From Nocardioides antri (lineage in GTDB: Bacteria; Actinomycetota; Actinomycetes; Propionibacteriales; Nocardioidaceae), in contig NZ_VUJW01000003.1 in assembly GCF_008373765.1 (NCBI RefSeq), positions 1-64,000 on the forward strand: a stretch of DNA of 64,000 nt. The letters are read 5' to 3'. This document shows positions 61,110 to 64,000 of this stretch, piece by piece. Position 1 is the first letter of the stretch. Every line of letters starts with the position of its first letter. The notes under the pieces were generated by a model. The model ran no database searches. It saw only the letters and a program-made list of their open reading frames with translations, and was not told the DNA's origin. Position numbers and translations under genes: made by a program.

Positions 61110-61351
61110 CCGAGGAGACGCCCGTCGAGGAGACCGCTCCCGAGCCGCAGCAGCCGCTGCTCAGGGTGATCACCCCCGACGCGACGCCGGAGCAGGTCGC
61201 CGCCGTTGTCGCGGTGTTCGCCGCCATGGGCGGCGGCGGCGCTCCCGCTCCGGAGAAGCCCCGCTCGGAGTGGGCGTCCCCCGCCCGCCGGATGCGGACG
61301 CCGATCGCCCACGGTCGCGGCGCGTGGCGGGCCAGCGCGCTCAGCCGCTGA
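61106..61351 (+). CDS. accE: Acyl-CoA carboxylase epsilon subunit
   Basis: An 81-aa protein: acidic Pro-rich start, [20 protein letters not shown] (the conserved helix) and a C-terminal [13 protein letters not shown] with the Trp/Arg motif. It is the small epsilon subunit that activates AccD5-type carboxylases in actinobacteria. GTG start overlapping the beta subunit stop. A 16-bp hairpin terminator follows. Confidence 0.9.
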   Translation: MTEETPVEETAPEPQQPLLRVITPDATPEQVAAVVAVFAAMGGGGAPAPEKPRSEWASPARRMRTPIAHGRGAWRASALSR

Positions 61352-61365
61352 CCGGGCCCCGCACA

Positions 61366-61409
61366 ACGTCATGCGTCCCGCACCCGATGAGGCGCGGGAC
61401 GCATGACGT
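61366..61409. terminator. Perfect 16-bp hairpin between convergent genes
   Basis: ACGTCATGCGTCCCGC (61366-61381) and GCGGGACGCATGACGT (61394-61409) pair perfectly with a 12-base loop. It lies between the carboxylase epsilon gene and the convergent epoxide hydrolase gene and can end transcripts from both sides. Confidence 0.85.
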
Positions 61410-61430
61410 CATAGGTGCTGCAGCGGAGGC

Positions 61431-62564
61431 TCAGCCGAAGAACACCCGCAGGTCGGACACGACGTCCTCCGGGACCTCCATCGCTGCGAAGTGCCCACCG
61501 CGCGGGAACTCCGACCAGTGGTCGATGTTGGCGTTGTCGCGCTCGGCGAGCGACCGGATGGTCTGGAAGTCGTCCTTGAAGACGGCCACCCCGAGCCGGC
61601 CCTGGCTGACGACCGGCCCGGAGTCAGACTGGCCGGAGTGCTGCTCCTCGTAGTGGTAGCGGGCGGCCGAGCCGTAGGTGTTGGTCAGCCAGTAGAGCGT
61701 GGCCTGCGCCAGCACCTGCTCCGGCCGGACCAGGCTGGTGCCGTTGCCGAAGCTCTCGAAGAGCTCGCTGTAGGCGAGGACGCCGACCGGCGAGTCGGCC
61801 AGCCCGGCGGCCACGGTCTGCGGCCGGGTGCCGTTCATCTGGTTGTAGCCGCCGACCGAGTGGAACCACTGCATGTGCTCGAGCGCGGCGTACTCCTTGG
61901 GCCCGAAGCCCTCGAACTCGCTCGGGTCACCCGACGGGAACGAGAACAGGTGCAGCACGTGGGCGCCCAGGAAGCCCTCGGGGTCGAGGATCGCCAGCTC
62001 GCGCCCGACGAGCGCGCCGCCGTCGCTGCCGTGGATGCCGTACGACGAGTAGCCGAGCCGACGCATGAGCTGGTCGTACGCCCTCGCCACCCGCGCCATC
62101 GTCCAGCCGGTGTCGACGACCGGGGTCGACCAGCCGAAGCCAGGCATCGAGGGGACGACCACGTGGAAGGCGTCCGCGGCGCTCCCGCCGTGGGCCTCGG
62201 GGTTCACGAGCGGGTCGATCATGTCGAGGAAGTCGAGCAGCGAGCCCGGGTAGGTGTGGGCCAGCAGCAGCGGGGTCGCGTCCTCGACCTGCGACCGGAC
62301 GTGGAGGAAGTGGATCCGCTGGCCGTCGACCTCAGTCAGGAAGCCCGGGTACTCGTTGACCCGCGCCTCGACCGCGCGCCAGTCGAAGGTCTTCCACTGC
62401 TCGACCATCCCGCGCAGGTAGGACTCCGGGGTGCCGTAGTCCCACGTGTCGCCCGGCACCGCCGGGGCGAACCGGGTGCGCTCGAGCCGCGCCTGCAGGT
62501 CGTCCAGGTCGGCCTGCGGGACGTCGATGACGAACGGGGTGATCTGCTCGGTCTGCTGGGTCAT
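61431..62564 (-). CDS. Epoxide hydrolase-like alpha/beta hydrolase
   Basis: A 377-aa protein with an N-terminal EHN domain (about 8-115; ITPFVIDVPQADLDDLQARL, WDYGTPESYLRGMVEQWK) and an alpha/beta hydrolase core: HTYPGSLLDF (oxyanion), nucleophile Asp in GIHGSDGGALVGRE, and His in RGGHFAAMEVPE. The usual HGxP is seen as HTYPG. It probably opens an epoxide of unknown structure. Divergent from the WYL regulator, which probably controls it. Confidence 0.87.
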   Translation of the reverse strand: MTQQTEQITPFVIDVPQADLDDLQARLERTRFAPAVPGDTWDYGTPESYLRGMVEQWKTFDWRAVEARVNEYPGFLTEVDGQRIHFLHVRSQVEDATPLLLAHTYPGSLLDFLDMIDPLVNPEAHGGSAADAFHVVVPSMPGFGWSTPVVDTGWTMARVARAYDQLMRRLGYSSYGIHGSDGGALVGRELAILDPEGFLGAHVLHLFSFPSGDPSEFEGFGPKEYAALEHMQWFHSVGGYNQMNGTRPQTVAAGLADSPVGVLAYSELFESFGNGTSLVRPEQVLAQATLYWLTNTYGSAARYHYEEQHSGQSDSGPVVSQGRLGVAVFKDDFQTIRSLAERDNANIDHWSEFPRGGHFAAMEVPEDVVSDLRVFFG

Positions 62565-62651
62565 GGGGTCTTGCCTTTCGGTTGTTCCCTGGTTGATGAG
62601 GACGAAGCTACGGCGCATTGCGGAACGGTTGGTTCCTGATAAAACTGGTCC
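62565..62651. promoter_or_regulatory. Divergent region epoxide hydrolase / WYL regulator
   Basis: Two similar sites are seen: GGTTGTTCC (about 62580-62588) near the hydrolase start and GGTTGGTTCC (about 62627-62636), the latter part of the palindrome GGAAC-N5-GTTCC (62622-62626 / 62632-62636). A -10-like TAAAAC precedes the regulator GTG by 6 nt. These are candidate operator sites for the regulator. Confidence 0.4.
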
Positions 62652-63620
62652 GTGAAGAAAACTTCCGGACGCGTCCTCGAGCTGCTCGGCCTGATGCAGG
62701 CCCGGGTCGACTGGACGGGCCCCGAGCTCGCCGAGCGGCTCGGCGTCACCGACCGGACGGTCCGCAACGACATCGCCCGGCTCCGCGAGCTCGGCTACCC
62801 GGTGGTCGCCACCCGCGGTCGCGAAGGTCACTACCGGCTCGGCGTCGGCGCCAAGCTGCCGCCGCTGCTGCTCGACGACGAGGAAGCGGTCGCCGTCGCG
62901 GTCGGCCTGCGCACGGTCACCGGCGTCGCCGGGTTCGAGGAGAGTGGCGGCCGCGCGCTGGCCAAGCTCGAGCACGTCCTCCCCGACCGGCTGCGCCGCC
63001 AGCTCGTCGCCCTGCGCGACGCGACCACCGCGGGCCCGGTCAACACCGCCTCCAACGTCGAGGACCCGGAGGTCGACCCCGCCGCGCTCACCGAGATCGC
63101 TGCGGCGATCCGCGACCGCCGCGGCCTGCGCGCCTTCTACCGCGACGGTGAGCGGGTCGAGCTCGAGCCCTACCGCCTGGTCGCCTGGCAGCGGCGGTGG
63201 TACGTCGTCGGCCGCGACCCGGCATCCGCCGCGTGGGCGCCGTACCGGGTGGACTGGCTGACGCTGCGCACGCCCGGGGGCCGGAGCTTCACCCCGGTCC
63301 CCTTCCCGGGCGACATGACCGAGTTCGTCGTTCGCGAGGTCGCCCGAACGGGCTGGGCCGTGCACGCGCGGATCGTCGTCGACGCGCCGGCCGACGAGGT
63401 GCTCGCGCGGATCAACCCGGCGGTGGGAACCGTCGAGCCGCTTCCCGACGGGCGCAGCGTCCTCGTCACCGGCGGCGACAGCCTCGAGGTCGTGGCGGTA
63501 TGGATCGGCATGCTCGGCATCGACTTCACCGTGGAGTCGCCGGCAGCGCTCGTCGACCATCTCCAGGTGCTGGCCACCCGGTACGCCGGGGCGGTCGCCG
63601 GCTCCGCAGCGAGCTCCTGA
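62652..63620 (+). CDS. WYL-domain transcriptional regulator (YafY/PafC-type)
   Basis: A 322-aa protein: N-terminal HTH_11 (RVLELLGLMQARVDWTGPEL, LGVTDRTVRNDIARL), a WYL domain (about 140-205; LEPYRLVAWQRRWYVVGRDP with the Trp-Tyr pair) and a C-terminal WCX-like domain. WYL regulators sense nucleic acids or small ligands. Divergent from the epoxide hydrolase gene, which is the likely target. GTG 62652. Confidence 0.9.
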   Translation: MKKTSGRVLELLGLMQARVDWTGPELAERLGVTDRTVRNDIARLRELGYPVVATRGREGHYRLGVGAKLPPLLLDDEEAVAVAVGLRTVTGVAGFEESGGRALAKLEHVLPDRLRRQLVALRDATTAGPVNTASNVEDPEVDPAALTEIAAAIRDRRGLRAFYRDGERVELEPYRLVAWQRRWYVVGRDPASAAWAPYRVDWLTLRTPGGRSFTPVPFPGDMTEFVVREVARTGWAVHARIVVDAPADEVLARINPAVGTVEPLPDGRSVLVTGGDSLEVVAVWIGMLGIDFTVESPAALVDHLQVLATRYAGAVAGSAASS

Positions 63621-63677
63621 CCGCTCGGTCAGTAACCGGCGTGCGGGGCGTCGGTGCCGCCGCATAGGGTCGCGCCC

Positions 63678-64000
63678 ATGACCCGACCTGTCGATGCCCG
63701 GACCGACCAGTACGTCGAGGACGTCGTCGCCCTCGACCCGCTCACCGCGACCTTCGCAGGGATCGCCGGCCACGACGACCGGCTGCCGGACCTCTCCCCC
63801 GCGGGCTTCGACGCCCGGGAGGAGCTGGACCGCCGGACGCTGGCCGAGGTCCGGGCGATCGAGCCCACCGACGAGCGCGAGCGGGTCGCCAAGGATGCCT
63901 TCCTCGAGCGGGTGGGCCTCACCGTCGAGAAGGCCGAGGCAGGGTTCGAGCGCTCCGCGTTCTCGGTCATCAGCAGCGGCGTCCACGCCGTGCGCGAGGT
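63678..64000 (+). CDS. DUF885 family protein, N-terminal part (cut by window end)
   Basis: The first 107 residues are open to the window edge: VDARTDQYVEDVVALDPLTA, TFAGIAGHDDRLPDLSPAGF, then DERERVAKDAFLERVGL. This is the start of the DUF885 family (about 550-600 aa, M32-like putative peptidases); the active-site part is outside the window. ATG 63678, leaderless with TAGGGT (63665-63670) 7 nt upstream. Confidence 0.78.
   Translation, partial: MTRPVDARTDQYVEDVVALDPLTATFAGIAGHDDRLPDLSPAGFDAREELDRRTLAEVRAIEPTDERERVAKDAFLERVGLTVEKAEAGFERSAFSVISSGVHAVRE

Overview
The window is high-GC actinobacterial chromosome, most like Nocardioides or a close relative (Nocardioidaceae). Evidence is the whiB2/fbiA/fbiB/manB gene order known from Mycobacterium (Rv3255c–Rv3265c region), TIGR03089, DUF3499, DUF5719 and DUF3105 family proteins, an AccD5/epsilon-type acyl-CoA carboxylase, class E-like sortase, and very frequent leaderless starts (a TANNNT -10 box only 6-8 nt upstream of GTG/ATG). 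No tRNA, rRNA, CRISPR array, phage or insertion sequence was seen.

Layout. 1-0.65 kb: a frameshifted, left-truncated isochorismatase-like hydrolase. 0.7-0.93 kb: first copy of a dispersed long inverted repeat (second copy, opposite orientation, at 49.9-50.1 kb). 0.9-14 kb: conserved housekeeping block for GDP-mannose supply (SIS protein, Trm112-like, ManB, ManC), DUF3499 and a metallopeptidase-fold protein, DUF5719 and a giant GT2 membrane glycosyltransferase, WhiB2, and coenzyme F420 synthesis (FbiA and a short FbiB). 14-20.5 kb: secreted PGRP-type amidase, then the glfT2-wzm-wzt operon (overlap or 1-bp spacing) that polymerises and exports a galactofuranan.

20.6-39.3 kb is the accessory and most interesting part: five sulfotransferase-like proteins, glycerol-3-phosphate cytidylyltransferase (TagD), a LicD-like/methyltransferase fusion, a polysaccharide pyruvyl transferase-like protein, a DUF6752-like coiled-coil protein, two EEP-fold phosphodiesterases and a PLD-like protein with export signals, UDP-galactopyranose mutase (Glf), a PAP2 phosphatase and two GT2 glycosyltransferases (candidate GlfT1-like). 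I read this as a locus for building, decorating (sulfate, pyruvate, phospho-substituents) and turning over a galactofuranose-based cell-surface polymer; two LCP-family proteins further on (39.4 and 43.3 kb) could attach it to peptidoglycan.

40.9-50.7 kb: threonine dehydratase-like/LysR pair, thioesterase, LCP, enoyl-CoA hydratase, a sortase with an LPDTG surface protein and a 47-aa DUF1059-like protein, SDR, acyl-CoA dehydrogenase, CoA-binding protein, purE. 50.8-55.5 kb: a tightly coupled five-gene operon vanX-like dipeptidase / alanine racemase / D-Ala-D-Ala ligase / sensor kinase / response regulator, lying between purE and purK on the opposite strand. 55.5-64 kb: purK, receiver-less winged-helix protein, adenylate cyclase with MerR-like HTH, PH-domain membrane protein, BirA, acyl-CoA carboxylase beta and epsilon, epoxide hydrolase with divergent WYL regulator, and the start of a DUF885 protein.

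All calls are from reading the sequence and family knowledge; no database searches were run.
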